From: Methylosinus sp. LW4
Lineage (GTDB): Bacteria; Pseudomonadota; Alphaproteobacteria; Rhizobiales; Beijerinckiaceae
DNA: 64,000 nucleotides
Assembly (NCBI RefSeq): GCF_000379125.1
Contig: NZ_KB900626.1
Span: 1,994,667 to 2,058,666, forward strand
Reading direction: 5' to 3'
In this document: piece after piece, positions 36,363-45,612 of the stretch
How positions within the stretch are numbered: the stretch's first letter is position 1
Layout: every line of letters starts with the position of its first letter
Program-made: the position numbers and the translations under genes
The notes under the pieces: generated by a model
What the model saw: the letters and a program-made list of their open reading frames with translations, nothing else
Told to the model about the DNA's origin: nothing
Database searches by the model: none

Positions 36363-37955
36363 TCAATGGCGGAAGTGACGCACGCCGGTCAGCACCATGG
36401 CGAGGCCGGCCTCGTCGGCCGCGGCGATGACGTCCTTGTCATTGACCGAGCCGCCCGGCTGAATGACCGCCGTCGCGCCGGCCGAGGCCGCCGCCAGCAG
36501 CCCGTCCGGGAAGGGGAAGAAAGCGTCGGACGCGACCACCGAGCCGACCGCGAAGCTCTCGCGCACGCCGGCCTCGCGCGCCGCCTCCTCCGCCTTGAAA
36601 GCCGCCGTGCGCGAGGAGTCGACGCGCGACATCTGACCCGCTCCGACGCCCACCGTCGCGAGATCGCGCGCATAGACGATGGCGTTGGACTTCACATGCT
36701 TGGCGACGCGGAAGGCGAATTTCAAATCCGCCAGTTCCTTCTCGCTCGGCGCGCGCTTCGTCGCCACGGAAAGCGTCAGATCATCGACGACGCTATTGTC
36801 GCGCGACTGCGCCAAAAAGCCCCCCGCGACGCTGCGGAAGGTGAGCCCGCCCGCGCGCGGATCGGGCAGGCCGCCGGCGAGCAGAAGGCGCAAATTCTTC
36901 CTCGCGGCGATGATGGAGATCGCCTCCTCGTCCGCATCCGGCGCGATGATGACCTCGGTGAATATCTTCACGATCTCGCTCGCCGCCTCGGCGTCGAGCT
37001 TGCGATTGAGCGCGACAATACCGCCGAAGGCCGAGACGGAATCGCAACGCAACGCCTTGCGATAGGCCTCGGCGAGGCTCGCGCCCTCGGCGACGCCGCA
37101 AGGATTGGAATGCTTGATGATGGCCACCGCCGCCGTGCGCGCGGGATCGAACTCCGCGACGAGCTCATAAGCCGCGTCGGTGTCGTTGACATTATTGTAG
37201 GAGAGCTGCTTGCCCTGGGCCTGCTTGGCCGTGGCGACGCCGAAGCGCTTTTCTCCCGTCAGATAGAAGCCGGCGCTCTGATGCGGATTCTCGCCATAGC
37301 GCATGGGCTCGGACAAATGGCCGCCGATGGCGCGCCAGGGCGGGGTCGCCTCGCCGAGCGCGCCGGCCAGCCAGTTGGAGATCGCCGCATCATAGGCCGC
37401 CGTGCGGGCGTAGGCCTTTTGCGCGAGGCGCCGGCGCGTCGCCAGAGTGGCGGCGCCGGAATTGGCGGAAAGCTCGGCCAGAAACCCATCATAATCGGCG
37501 GGCTCGACCAGCACGGCGACATCGTCGTGATTCTTGGCGGCGGCGCGGATCATCGCCGGCCCGCCAATGTCGATATTCTCGACGCACGTCTCGAAGGGCG
37601 CGCCTTTGGCCAGCGTCGCCTCGAAGGGATAGAGATTGACGACGAGCAGATCGATCTGCGGAATGTCATGAGCGAGCATGGCCGCCTCATGCTCGGGATT
37701 CTCGCGGATCGCCAGCAGGCCGCCATGCACCTTGGGATGCAGAGTCTTGAGGCGCCCGTCCATCATCTCGGGAAAGCCGGTGACGTCGGCAATATCGCGC
37801 ACCGCGAGGCCTGCATCGGCGAGCGCCTTGCGCGTGCCGCCGGTGGAGATCAGCTCGACGCCCAGCCCAGCGAGAGCCGTCGCCAGCTCGACGAGCCCCG
37901 TCTTGTCGGAGACGGACAGCAGAGCTCTCGTGATACGGCGCAGATCGACCGGCAT
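36363..37955 (-). CDS. purH: Bifunctional AICAR formyltransferase / IMP cyclohydrolase
   Basis: Catalyses the last two steps of IMP synthesis. The 530-residue protein has the MGS-like cyclohydrolase domain at the N-terminus ([48 protein letters not shown]) and the AICAR transformylase domain afterwards ([18 protein letters not shown] [19 protein letters not shown] near 280, and FFPFPDGL near 490). Catalytic Lys-His of KHSNPCG are present. It is a single gene on this strand. The family E palindrome lies in its upstream region at 38137-38157. Confidence 0.97.
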   Translation of the reverse strand: MPVDLRRITRALLSVSDKTGLVELATALAGLGVELISTGGTRKALADAGLAVRDIADVTGFPEMMDGRLKTLHPKVHGGLLAIRENPEHEAAMLAHDIPQIDLLVVNLYPFEATLAKGAPFETCVENIDIGGPAMIRAAAKNHDDVAVLVEPADYDGFLAELSANSGAATLATRRRLAQKAYARTAAYDAAISNWLAGALGEATPPWRAIGGHLSEPMRYGENPHQSAGFYLTGEKRFGVATAKQAQGKQLSYNNVNDTDAAYELVAEFDPARTAAVAIIKHSNPCGVAEGASLAEAYRKALRCDSVSAFGGIVALNRKLDAEAASEIVKIFTEVIIAPDADEEAISIIAARKNLRLLLAGGLPDPRAGGLTFRSVAGGFLAQSRDNSVVDDLTLSVATKRAPSEKELADLKFAFRVAKHVKSNAIVYARDLATVGVGAGQMSRVDSSRTAAFKAEEAAREAGVRESFAVGSVVASDAFFPFPDGLLAAASAGATAVIQPGGSVNDKDVIAAADEAGLAMVLTGVRHFRH

Positions 37956-38136
37956 TCAGGTCCCTCTTGGTGGAGCGAAGACGTCGCGGGGAAAGGATAT
38001 CGCCCGGCGCTTAGCATAGATCGCCGGGGGGAGAAACCAACTGGGCGCCGACGAGATCGCCAGCGGGACGCACCGAGCTGTAGAACGGACGCCGAAAGGA
38101 CCGCTTTCAACCCTCGTTTTTCGACGGCCGCCGTCC

Positions 38137-38157
38137 TGGCCGGGCTTGTCCCGGCCA
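38137..38157. repeat. Palindromic repeat, family E
   Basis: TGGCCGGG and CCCGGCCA are exact complements around CTTGT, followed by CCCACGCC. It lies 23 nt before the GIY-YIG start. I recognise this GGCCGGG-CTTGT-CCCGGCC form as a sequence repeated in many Hyphomicrobiales genomes, from general knowledge. Confidence 0.7.
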
Positions 38158-38179
38158 CCCACGCCTTGCAAACTGCGGC

Positions 38180-38470
38180 ATGGCTGGAGGGTGGGTCTAC
38201 ATCATGACCAACCGACCAAACGGAACGCTCTACACCGGCGTGACGAACGATCTCTCGCGCCGAGCCTTCGAGCATCGTGAAGGGCTCTTCGAGGGGTTTA
38301 CGAGACGCTATGGCTTGACGCGGCTCGTCTGGTACGAACGCTTCGAGGATATTCGCGACGCAATTCAGCGCGAGCGGAATATGAAGCACTGGCGTCGCGC
38401 TTGGAAGGCCAAGCTGATCCTCGACATGAATCCCGATTGGCGCGATCTCCTCGAGGAACTCGCCCGATAG
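38180..38470 (+). CDS. GIY-YIG nuclease-family protein
   Basis: A 96-residue protein of the short UPF0213-like type: GGWVYIMTNRPNGTLYTGVTNDLSRR gives the GIY-YIG pair (VYI and YTG), followed by the catalytic-type Arg and the His/Glu-bearing segment REGLFEGFTRRYG and KHWRRAWK near the C-terminus. Short GIY-YIG proteins are often solitary and their cellular role is unclear. It begins right after a palindromic repeat, which fits other cases where such genes adjoin repeated elements. Confidence 0.9.
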   Translation: MAGGWVYIMTNRPNGTLYTGVTNDLSRRAFEHREGLFEGFTRRYGLTRLVWYERFEDIRDAIQRERNMKHWRRAWKAKLILDMNPDWRDLLEELAR

Positions 38471-38600
38471 CGCGGAAGCGACGCGGCGTGGATTGCATGA
38501 TCGCATCGTCTCTTGCGAGACTTGGACGCCGGCGGTCCCTCGGGGCGTGGATTGGTCTTTGCGACCGTGGCCATCTTGAAACCGCCAGCGTCTCGGTCGC

Positions 38601-40334
38601 TCACCCCTCCTCCACCCGCGAAAACGACCACCGCAAATGCGCGTCCTTCACGCCGCGGCCGTCCACCACCAGCTGCGCGCTCTTGCGCGCTGTGGCCGGG
38701 CCGGCGAAGAAGACGCTCTCTTCCACGCTCACATCGGCGTTGGCCTCGAAGACGAGATCGACGCCGAGGCTGCGCAGCAGCACCTTGCGGTTGCCGGCCG
38801 CGCTCGCCTGCACATTGGGATGCAGATGGAAGCGCAGCACGAAATTCTCGGCGCGCGCGCCGTGGCGCAGCGCGATGAGCCTGTCGTCGCCGAGCAGCTG
38901 CGAGCCGTCATGGGCCAGCGCCAGCCGGCGCTCGTGCAATAGGCCGAGCTCGCGCGCATAGCCGTCATGCGAAAGCTCGAGCTCATGGCTCGTGTCGGTG
39001 GCGCGGCGCGACGCCTTCACTTGCGCGGGACCGGCGACGATGCGCTCCTCCGGCCGGCCGCGCCCCGGCCGCGCCTCTATGCGGCAGGAGGAGCGATCCT
39101 CGACGACGAGGGTGGAATGCGCCGCCGTCGAGCGCGCGACGCGGCGCAGCGCGTCGGAGCCGGCGGGCGGCGCGCCGCAATTGACGACGATGCGCTCGGC
39201 GCCGATCGAAAATTCAAAGGAGAGGCAGCCGGCGTGGGCCGCGCCGGAGAAGACCAGCGGCGGCGGCGCGCCGGCGTCGATGACGACCGCGGCCGCGCCC
39301 GCCTGCAGCCGCCGATAGCCCGAATGCGGCGCGTCGAGAATGGGCGCGCCGCCGGAGTCGGCATGAGCGAGGATCGTCGCCAGACGATCCGGCGGCGCGC
39401 GGCCCATTCCGTTGAACAGCGCCAGCGAGCCGTCGCCATGCTTCAGCACGCGCAGAAAGGAGATCATCGCCGCGATGGAGGCGGTGAGCCGCTCCGGCGG
39501 CCGGCGCCCGCGCGCGGCATAGGCCTGGCGCAGCGGCAAGAGATCGAGCAGCAGCTCCACCGGCGTATCGGGATTGCGGCCGATATGGCCGCCGTCCGGC
39601 AGAATTTGGCGGAACAGCTCGGCGTCCAGCAGAGCGGTGGCGCGCGTCTCGAATTTGCGGCCGGCGTCGGCGCAGACGCCGAATGCGGCGAGCGCCACGG
39701 CGCAGAGCAGCCGATCCGAGGCGCGCCGCTCCGAGCCCATGGCGCGCAGCAGAAAGCGAATATTGCGCGCCAGCGCGCGCATGAAACGCTCGTAGAAATC
39801 TTGATCGGCGCCCTCGAGCAGAATCGGCGATTGCGCCAGAAAAGACAGCGTGCGGCGCGCGACGATACGCGGCTCATAGGCGGGATCGTCCACGAAATCG
39901 GTGCGCGTGCGCAAAAATTCGTCGACCAGCGCGCGAGCGTTGGCGCGCGCGAGCGCGCGATCGGCGGCGCGCAAATGCCGCAGCCAGGAGAAGCCGGCGA
40001 GCGAGCGCCGCCAGGCGACGGAGGGCGGCGCGATGGAGAAGGGCGAGCGCCCATTGGTCTCGACGACCTTGCCGTCGAAAGAAAAATAGCCGGCGTAGAT
40101 TTCATCCGCGACAGTGGGATCGGCGGTGCGAATGTCCTGCGGCGCCACATAGAGCCGCTCCGGCGCGCGAACGCCCATGGCCTGCACGGCGTAATAAGGC
40201 CCGCGCACCGCGCGCGCGAATGTGGCGACGCCGCGCGCGGCGGCGTTCGCCAATCGCTGTCCAGAGCCTTTGGCCGTCTCGCTCAGAGCGTCCTCCTCGC
40301 GCTCCGCGATTTCGAGCGGAGCGAAGCGAATCAT
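38601..40334 (-). CDS. Heparinase II/III family protein
   Basis: A 577-residue protein with the heparinase II/III-like layout: an N-terminal alpha/alpha toroid (FSWLRHLRAADRALARAN, then YEPRIVARRTLSFLAQSP and LPDGGHIGRNPDTPVELLLDLLPL) and a C-terminal beta-sandwich (GCLSFEFSIGAERIVVNCGAPP, ARSTAAHSTLVVEDRSS, LHPNVQASA). The AAHSTLVV and NCG segments are strong family signatures. Such proteins are polysaccharide lyases, but the substrate here is unknown. In Hyphomicrobiales the gene usually lies beside purH and an RsmB-like gene, as here. No signal peptide is evident. Confidence 0.9.
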   Translation of the reverse strand: MIRFAPLEIAEREEDALSETAKGSGQRLANAAARGVATFARAVRGPYYAVQAMGVRAPERLYVAPQDIRTADPTVADEIYAGYFSFDGKVVETNGRSPFSIAPPSVAWRRSLAGFSWLRHLRAADRALARANARALVDEFLRTRTDFVDDPAYEPRIVARRTLSFLAQSPILLEGADQDFYERFMRALARNIRFLLRAMGSERRASDRLLCAVALAAFGVCADAGRKFETRATALLDAELFRQILPDGGHIGRNPDTPVELLLDLLPLRQAYAARGRRPPERLTASIAAMISFLRVLKHGDGSLALFNGMGRAPPDRLATILAHADSGGAPILDAPHSGYRRLQAGAAAVVIDAGAPPPLVFSGAAHAGCLSFEFSIGAERIVVNCGAPPAGSDALRRVARSTAAHSTLVVEDRSSCRIEARPGRGRPEERIVAGPAQVKASRRATDTSHELELSHDGYARELGLLHERRLALAHDGSQLLGDDRLIALRHGARAENFVLRFHLHPNVQASAAGNRKVLLRSLGVDLVFEANADVSVEESVFFAGPATARKSAQLVVDGRGVKDAHLRWSFSRVEEG

Positions 40335-40394
40335 GAATGGGATGACACGAAACGCAAAAGCGGGAAAGCGACAGATGCGATCCCCCGCCTTACG

Positions 40395-41795
40395 TCAGTC
40401 GCGCCGCACGAGCCGCGCGGCGAAGAAGCCGTCGAGACCGGCGAGGCGCGCGTCCTCATTCGGCCAATAGGACGGCAGCGTGCGCAAATCGCCGTCCGGC
40501 GTCACGAATTCCGCCGGCACGCGATCGGCCGCGGCGTCGATGGGCGCGCGGCGCATTTCGGGATGACGGCGCAGAAAGCTCGCGATCTGCGCTTCGCCCT
40601 CCTCCGGCTCCAGCGAGCAGGTGCAATAGACGAGGCGCCCGCCCGGCCGCAGCAGAGCGGCGGCGCGCTCCAATATGCGCGATTGCAGCGCGACGAGGGA
40701 ATCGAGATCGCCGGGCTTTTTGATCCAGGGCACGTCGGGATGACGGCGAACCGTCCCCGTCGCCGAGCAGGGCGCATCGAGCAGAATGGCGTCGAAGGGA
40801 CGCGCGGCGGCATAAGAGGCGGCGTCGCCCACCGCTATGTCTGCGTGCAGGCGAACGCGCTGCAGATTGGCGGCGAGCAGCTTCAGCCGCTCGGCGGAGC
40901 GATCGAGCGCCGTCACCTGCGCGCGGGCGAGAGCGAGCTGCGCGGTCTTGCCGCCGGGCGCAGCGCACATGTCGAGCACGCGCTCCTCCGGCTCGACGGC
41001 GAGCAGCCGCGCCGGCAGAGCGGCGGCGGCGTCCTGCACCCACCATTCGCCCTCCGCATAAGCGTCGAGCTCGACGATCGGCGTGCGCGCGCGCAGCCGC
41101 ACCGAGCCGGTCGGCAGAACAATGCCATCGAGGCGCTGCGCCCAGCCTTCGGCGTCCGATTTCACCGTGAGGTCGATCGGCGGCTCTTGCATATGCATGG
41201 CGGCGATGGCGCGCGCCTGCGCCTCGCCGAAGGATTTGATCCAGCGCTGCGCGAGCCAGGCGGGCGTGTCGAGATCGAGCGGATCGGCGCCGAGAAACTC
41301 CTCGCGCCGGCGGATGAGATTGCGCAGCACGCCATTCACCAAGCCCGCGAAGGGCGCGGTCTTCGGCTCGAGCCGGACCGCGCGCACGGCGAGATCGACG
41401 GCGGCGTGATCGGGAACGTCGAGAAAGAGGATTTGCGCCGCCGCGGCGACGAGCGGCCATTCGAGCCGCGCGGCCTGCTTGGGCAGGCCCTTCTCCAGCA
41501 GAGCCGCGAGCGCATGGCGAATGGCGCCGAGCCGGCGAACGCCCACATAGGCGATGGAGCGCGCGAGCGCTATGTCGCGCGGCTCCATTCCCGCGAGCCG
41601 GTACGGAACCGCCTGCGGAGAAAAACGTTCGTCCAGCCGGTGGCCGCCTTGCGCGACATCGGCGATCACATTGGCCGCGGCGATGCGCGCCTGCAGCCCC
41701 GGCACTTGAGCGGCCTCGGCCTCGCGCGCGGCGTCCGCCGGAAGGAAGCCGGCCCGCGCCTTGGCCTTGGCGGAGAAAGGTCTATTGTCTCGCAT
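40395..41795 (-). CDS. RsmB/NOP-family RNA (cytosine-C5) methyltransferase
   Basis: A 466-residue protein with an N-terminal NusB-like helical domain (about 33-165: LQARIAAANVIADVAQGG, PFAGLVNGVLRNL) and a C-terminal methyltransferase domain. SAM motif I is VLDMCAAPGGKTAQLA (273-288), with cysteines in DAPCSATG (Cys343) and YCTCSLEPEE (Cys391/393), the pair used by m5C enzymes. In E. coli RsmB modifies 16S rRNA C967, which is a likely but unproven target here. It is directly upstream of the heparinase gene on the same strand. Confidence 0.93.
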   Translation of the reverse strand: MRDNRPFSAKAKARAGFLPADAAREAEAAQVPGLQARIAAANVIADVAQGGHRLDERFSPQAVPYRLAGMEPRDIALARSIAYVGVRRLGAIRHALAALLEKGLPKQAARLEWPLVAAAAQILFLDVPDHAAVDLAVRAVRLEPKTAPFAGLVNGVLRNLIRRREEFLGADPLDLDTPAWLAQRWIKSFGEAQARAIAAMHMQEPPIDLTVKSDAEGWAQRLDGIVLPTGSVRLRARTPIVELDAYAEGEWWVQDAAAALPARLLAVEPEERVLDMCAAPGGKTAQLALARAQVTALDRSAERLKLLAANLQRVRLHADIAVGDAASYAAARPFDAILLDAPCSATGTVRRHPDVPWIKKPGDLDSLVALQSRILERAAALLRPGGRLVYCTCSLEPEEGEAQIASFLRRHPEMRRAPIDAAADRVPAEFVTPDGDLRTLPSYWPNEDARLAGLDGFFAARLVRRD

Positions 41796-41941
41796 TCACA
41801 CCTTCGACGCGGATCGAATCGTCGTTTATATCACATACGGAGCTGACCTGAGGCGAGCGCCGATCGCGCGCCCGAGAACCAGCTTGTCGGGAGAGTTTCC
41901 CGGGCCAGTTTCCCGGGAGCGTCGCGTTCCGAGGAGGATGA

Positions 41942-42151
41942 ATGGACGAAGCTGAGACACGATCGGAACGCGCCGCGGCCGAGCGGACCCTGCCGCCGGA
42001 AGCGCAGCGCGCGCTGGCGGAAGCCGAGGAGCGCCGCGCGCGCGCGAGCCGAACTCGCGCCGCGCCACAGCGCGAGCTCGGCGGCCGCGGCGGGCTCGAC
42101 CCCGCTCGCTACGGCGACTGGGAGACCAAAGGAATAGCCAGCGACTTCTGA
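41942..42151 (+). CDS. SDHAF4-like (DUF1674) succinate dehydrogenase assembly factor
   Basis: A 69-residue protein, start ATG at 41942 after a perfect GAGGAGG, ending GGLDPARYGDWETKGIASDF. This C-terminal box is the DUF1674/SDHAF4 signature, which in mitochondria and bacteria protects the flavinylated SdhA subunit during complex II assembly. The N-terminal half is Arg/Glu/Ala-rich and disordered. It is divergent from the RsmB-like gene. No sdh genes are visible here. Confidence 0.85.
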   Translation: MDEAETRSERAAAERTLPPEAQRALAEAEERRARASRTRAAPQRELGGRGGLDPARYGDWETKGIASDF

Positions 42152-42229
42152 ACGCCAGGCCCGAGCCCATGCTCGCGGCGGGCGTGACGAGCGCCGCCCA
42201 CGGCGCTCCGCACAATTCGAGGACCCTTG

Positions 42230-44914
42230 ATGTTGGAAAAGCTCGTGGCCTGGTGTCTGCGGCGGCCTTGGACGGTCGTCATTGTCACGCTCGCGCTCAC
42301 CGCCGCCGGCGCCTATGTGACCGCCACGCGTTTCGCCATCGACACGGATACGGCGCATCTCTTCTCGCCCGAGGTTCCCTGGCGCGCCAATGAGTCGCGC
42401 CTCTACAAAGCTTTTCCGCAGATCGACGACATCATCGTGGCGGTCATCGACGCCAAGACCAGCGAACAGGCGGAAAAAAGCGCCAATGAGCTGCGCGACG
42501 CGCTGACCGGCAAGCCGCTGATGTCCCGCGTCTGGCGCCCGGACGACAATAAATATTTTCGCGACAATGGCGTTCTCTTCCTCGGCGTCGACGAGATTCG
42601 CCGCGACATGAATTCTCTCGTCGCGCAGCGCGAGTTTCTGCAGCCGCTGGCGGAGGACCCCAGCCTGCGCGGCCTGTCGGACGCTCTGCTGTTCGGCCTG
42701 AAGCAGGTCGCGGCGAGCGAGCGCGGCCTCGCCTCCTTCGCCAAGGGCCTCGACAATTTCACCGACGCTTTCGACGCCGTGCTCGCCGGCAAGCCGGCCA
42801 AGGTCTCCTGGGAGAAGCTGCTGGCCGGCGGCCGCGAGCCGGAGACGCCCTCGGTCGGCCCCAGCGCGGAGCCGCGCCGCATCGTGCTCATCAAGCCGAT
42901 CATCGACTATTCGGCGCTCGAGCCCGGCCATGATGCGGTGCAGATCATCCGCGACACGGCGAAATCGCTCGGCCTCGTCCCGGACAAGGGCGTGAGCGTG
43001 CGGCTGACCGGCCAAGTGCCGCTGGCGGATGAGGAATTCGCCACCGTCGCCGAGAACACCGGGCTCAATGTCTCGGCCACGCTGGCGGTGGTGACGCTCA
43101 TCCTGTGGGCGGCGCTGCGCTCCAAGCGGCTCATCTTCGCCGTGCTGGTGACGATCATCGCCGGCCTCGCCATGACCTCGGGCCTCGGCATAGCGCTGAT
43201 CGGCCGCTTCAATCTCATCTCGGTCGCCTTCGCGGTTCTGTTCATCGGCCTCGGCGTCGATTTCGGCATTCAATTCGCCACGCGCTATCGCGAGGAGCGC
43301 CACAATGTCGACGATCTGCCGCAAGCTCTGCTGGCGGCGACGCGCGGCATCGGCTGGTCGCTGACGCTCGCCGCCGTCTCGCTGCTCGCCGGCTTCTTCT
43401 GCTTTCTGCCGACCGAATTTCGCGGCGTCGCCGAGCTCGGCCTCATCGCCGGCCTCGGCATGATCATCGCCTATCTGGCGACGCTCACCTTCCTGCCGGC
43501 GCTGATCCGCATTCTCGGCCCCAAGGCGGAGACGGCGCCGGTGGAGACCGCCTCGCTGGCCGCCGTCGATCATTGGATCGCCCGGCATCGCGTGCTGGTG
43601 CTGGTCGCCACGGCGGTGGTGACGCTCGCCGGCGCGCCCTTCCTGCTGCATCTGCGCTTCGACTCCAATCCGATGAATCTGCGCGACCAGACGGTCGAAT
43701 CGGTCGCGACCTTCCTCGATCTCTCCAAAAATCCGCAGACGGCGCCCAATAAGATCGAGGCGCTGGCGCCGTCCCTGCCGGCGGCGCGCGAGCTCGCCAA
43801 AAGGATCGCCGCTCTGCCGGAGGTCGATCATGTGACGACGATCGACCAGCTGATTCCCGCCGATCAGGACGAGAAGCTGCCGCTGCTCGAGAACGCCGCC
43901 GCTCAGCTGCGCAAGGTTCTCGATCCGACGGTGAAGCCCGCGCCGAGCGACGAGGAGACAAAGAAAGCCCTCGCCCGCGCCGCCAAGACGATCCGCAAGG
44001 CCGGCAGCGCGCCCAAGGCGCCGGCCGGGCTCATCCGCTTCGCCGATTCTCTGGACGCGCTGGTCAAGGCCAGCCCGGAGATTCGCAAGGAGGCGCAGAT
44101 CGCCGCCCTCTCCGATCTCGAGCGCCTGTTCGGCGAGCTGCGCAGAGCGCTCGCCGCGCAGAAGATCACGCCCGACTCGCTGCCCGAGGATCTGCGCTCG
44201 GAATGGATCGCCGCCGATGGCGCGGTGCGCATAGAGGTGACGCCCAAGGGCGACAGCAATGATCGCGAGGTGATGACGCGCTTCGCCGAGGCGGTGCAGA
44301 CGCTCGCCCCGGACGCCGGCGGTCCGCCCGTCATCGTCGCCGAGGCCGGCAAGACCGTCGTCGACGCCTTTCTGCAGGCCGGCGTGCTCGCCTTCGTGGC
44401 CATATTCCTGATTCTCGTCGTCGCGCTGCGGCGGGCGAGCGATGTCGCGCTCACGCTCGGCCCGCTGGTGCTCGCGGGAATCATGAGCCTCGAGGCGGCC
44501 GATCTGCTCGGCATGTCGCTCAACTTCGCCAATATCATCGCGCTGCCGCTGATGTTCGGCGTCGGCGTCGCCTTCCACATCTATTACGTCATCGCCTGGC
44601 GCAAGGGCGTCTCGGACATGCTCGCCTCGAGCCTGACGCGCGCCATATTCTTCAGCGCGCTCACCACGGGCACGGCCTTCGGCAGCCTGTTCCTGTCGAG
44701 CCATCCGGGAACGGCCAGCATGGGCGCGCTGCTCGCCATCTCGCTGTTCTTCACTCTGCTCGCCGCCTTCATCATCGTGCCGGCCTTCCTCGGCCCGCCA
44801 CGGCTGGAGGAGGAGGCCGAGGCGATCGGCGGTCCGCAGGGCGCAGCGAGCGATTCGGCGCAGCCGGCTTCGCCTGTGCAGCCGCCGCGCGGCGTGATAG
44901 GCTCGGAGCCATGA
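42230..44914 (+). CDS. hpnN: Hopanoid transporter-like RND protein HpnN
   Basis: An 894-residue MMPL/RND protein. The start is the ATG at 42230, preceded by GAGGA. Order: N-terminal helix (CLRRPWTVVIVTLALTAAGAYV), a periplasmic loop, a block of helices near 285-430 with FIGLGVDFGIQFATRYREER, a second periplasmic domain, and a C-terminal helix block (VDAFLQAGVLAFVAIFLILVVALRRAS, LPLMFGVGVAFHIYYVIAWRKG). This layout is characteristic of HpnN, needed to move hopanoids to the outer membrane in Rhodopseudomonas. It overlaps the DUF2147 gene by 4 nt. Other hopanoid genes are not visible here. Confidence 0.93.
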   Translation: MLEKLVAWCLRRPWTVVIVTLALTAAGAYVTATRFAIDTDTAHLFSPEVPWRANESRLYKAFPQIDDIIVAVIDAKTSEQAEKSANELRDALTGKPLMSRVWRPDDNKYFRDNGVLFLGVDEIRRDMNSLVAQREFLQPLAEDPSLRGLSDALLFGLKQVAASERGLASFAKGLDNFTDAFDAVLAGKPAKVSWEKLLAGGREPETPSVGPSAEPRRIVLIKPIIDYSALEPGHDAVQIIRDTAKSLGLVPDKGVSVRLTGQVPLADEEFATVAENTGLNVSATLAVVTLILWAALRSKRLIFAVLVTIIAGLAMTSGLGIALIGRFNLISVAFAVLFIGLGVDFGIQFATRYREERHNVDDLPQALLAATRGIGWSLTLAAVSLLAGFFCFLPTEFRGVAELGLIAGLGMIIAYLATLTFLPALIRILGPKAETAPVETASLAAVDHWIARHRVLVLVATAVVTLAGAPFLLHLRFDSNPMNLRDQTVESVATFLDLSKNPQTAPNKIEALAPSLPAARELAKRIAALPEVDHVTTIDQLIPADQDEKLPLLENAAAQLRKVLDPTVKPAPSDEETKKALARAAKTIRKAGSAPKAPAGLIRFADSLDALVKASPEIRKEAQIAALSDLERLFGELRRALAAQKITPDSLPEDLRSEWIAADGAVRIEVTPKGDSNDREVMTRFAEAVQTLAPDAGGPPVIVAEAGKTVVDAFLQAGVLAFVAIFLILVVALRRASDVALTLGPLVLAGIMSLEAADLLGMSLNFANIIALPLMFGVGVAFHIYYVIAWRKGVSDMLASSLTRAIFFSALTTGTAFGSLFLSSHPGTASMGALLAISLFFTLLAAFIIVPAFLGPPRLEEEAEAIGGPQGAASDSAQPASPVQPPRGVIGSEP

Positions 44915-45354
44915 TGAAGAAGGCGGCTTTTTCCCTGCTTCTCGCCCTCGCTTCCGCGACTCCCGCGGCGGCGGCCCCTGCGGAGGCGGCGCCCGCCCCT
45001 GCCGAGCCGATCTATGGCGTATGGATTCGCGGCGGCCATCAGCAAAAGCTCGAATTCTTCGATTGCGACGGCAAGCTCTGCGCGCGCGGCGTGTTTCCGC
45101 CGCCTCCCCCCGGCCAGCAGCCCATGCTGATTCTGCGCCATGCGGCGCGGACCGAGGCCAATCGCTGGAAAGGCGACCTCTTCAATCCTGAGAACGGCAA
45201 AATCTATATCGGAATCATTACCTTGGACAGCCCGACGCAGCTCACGCTCACCGGCTGCCTGATCGCCTTCTTGTGTCAGAGCGAAAGCTGGAGCAAAGTG
45301 CCGGGCGAGCCGGCGCCTTCCCAAAAGACGCCGACGTCGCGGCGAAGAAATTAA
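44911..45354 (+). CDS. DUF2147 exported protein coupled to hpnN
   Basis: The ATGA overlap with the hpnN stop implies translational coupling. The 147-residue protein has a signal peptide (KKAAFSLLLALASATPAAAAP) and a DUF2147 domain: IYGVWIRGGHQQKLEFFDCDGKLCARGVF, FNPENGKIYIGIITLDSPTQLTLTGCL and the terminal ESWSKV. Family members are small exported proteins, some linked to lipid or metabolite stress; none is defined mechanistically to my knowledge. The pairing with hpnN suggests a periplasmic helper in lipid traffic. Compare the second DUF2147 gene at 59527. Confidence 0.88.
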   Translation: MMKKAAFSLLLALASATPAAAAPAEAAPAPAEPIYGVWIRGGHQQKLEFFDCDGKLCARGVFPPPPPGQQPMLILRHAARTEANRWKGDLFNPENGKIYIGIITLDSPTQLTLTGCLIAFLCQSESWSKVPGEPAPSQKTPTSRRRN

Positions 45355-45612
45355 CAATCCGTAACTTGACCATAACGGCCCCGCCTCGCAGGGTCGAGCG
45401 CAGCCGCGGCGACGGAATCAGTTGTTTTCGGCGGCTCTTTCACGCGCCCTCGCGAGGCCGTTTTCGTGGGGTCGAGTGGAATCGGCGCTCTCGACCGAGA
45501 AGCGCCGGTGGAAAATTCACGCGCCCGCTTTGAAGGCGGCGCTCATTGGTCTAGGCCCTGTCAGGGGTCACGCGCCCGCCCGGGCGCGCTTGCAGATAGA
45601 ACGGAATTGTCC

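Noticed and set aside
38967..41846. 959-residue plus-strand ORF over the heparinase and RsmB-like genes
   Set aside because: Composition is that of a GC-rich antisense shadow; both minus-strand frames carry clear family motifs.
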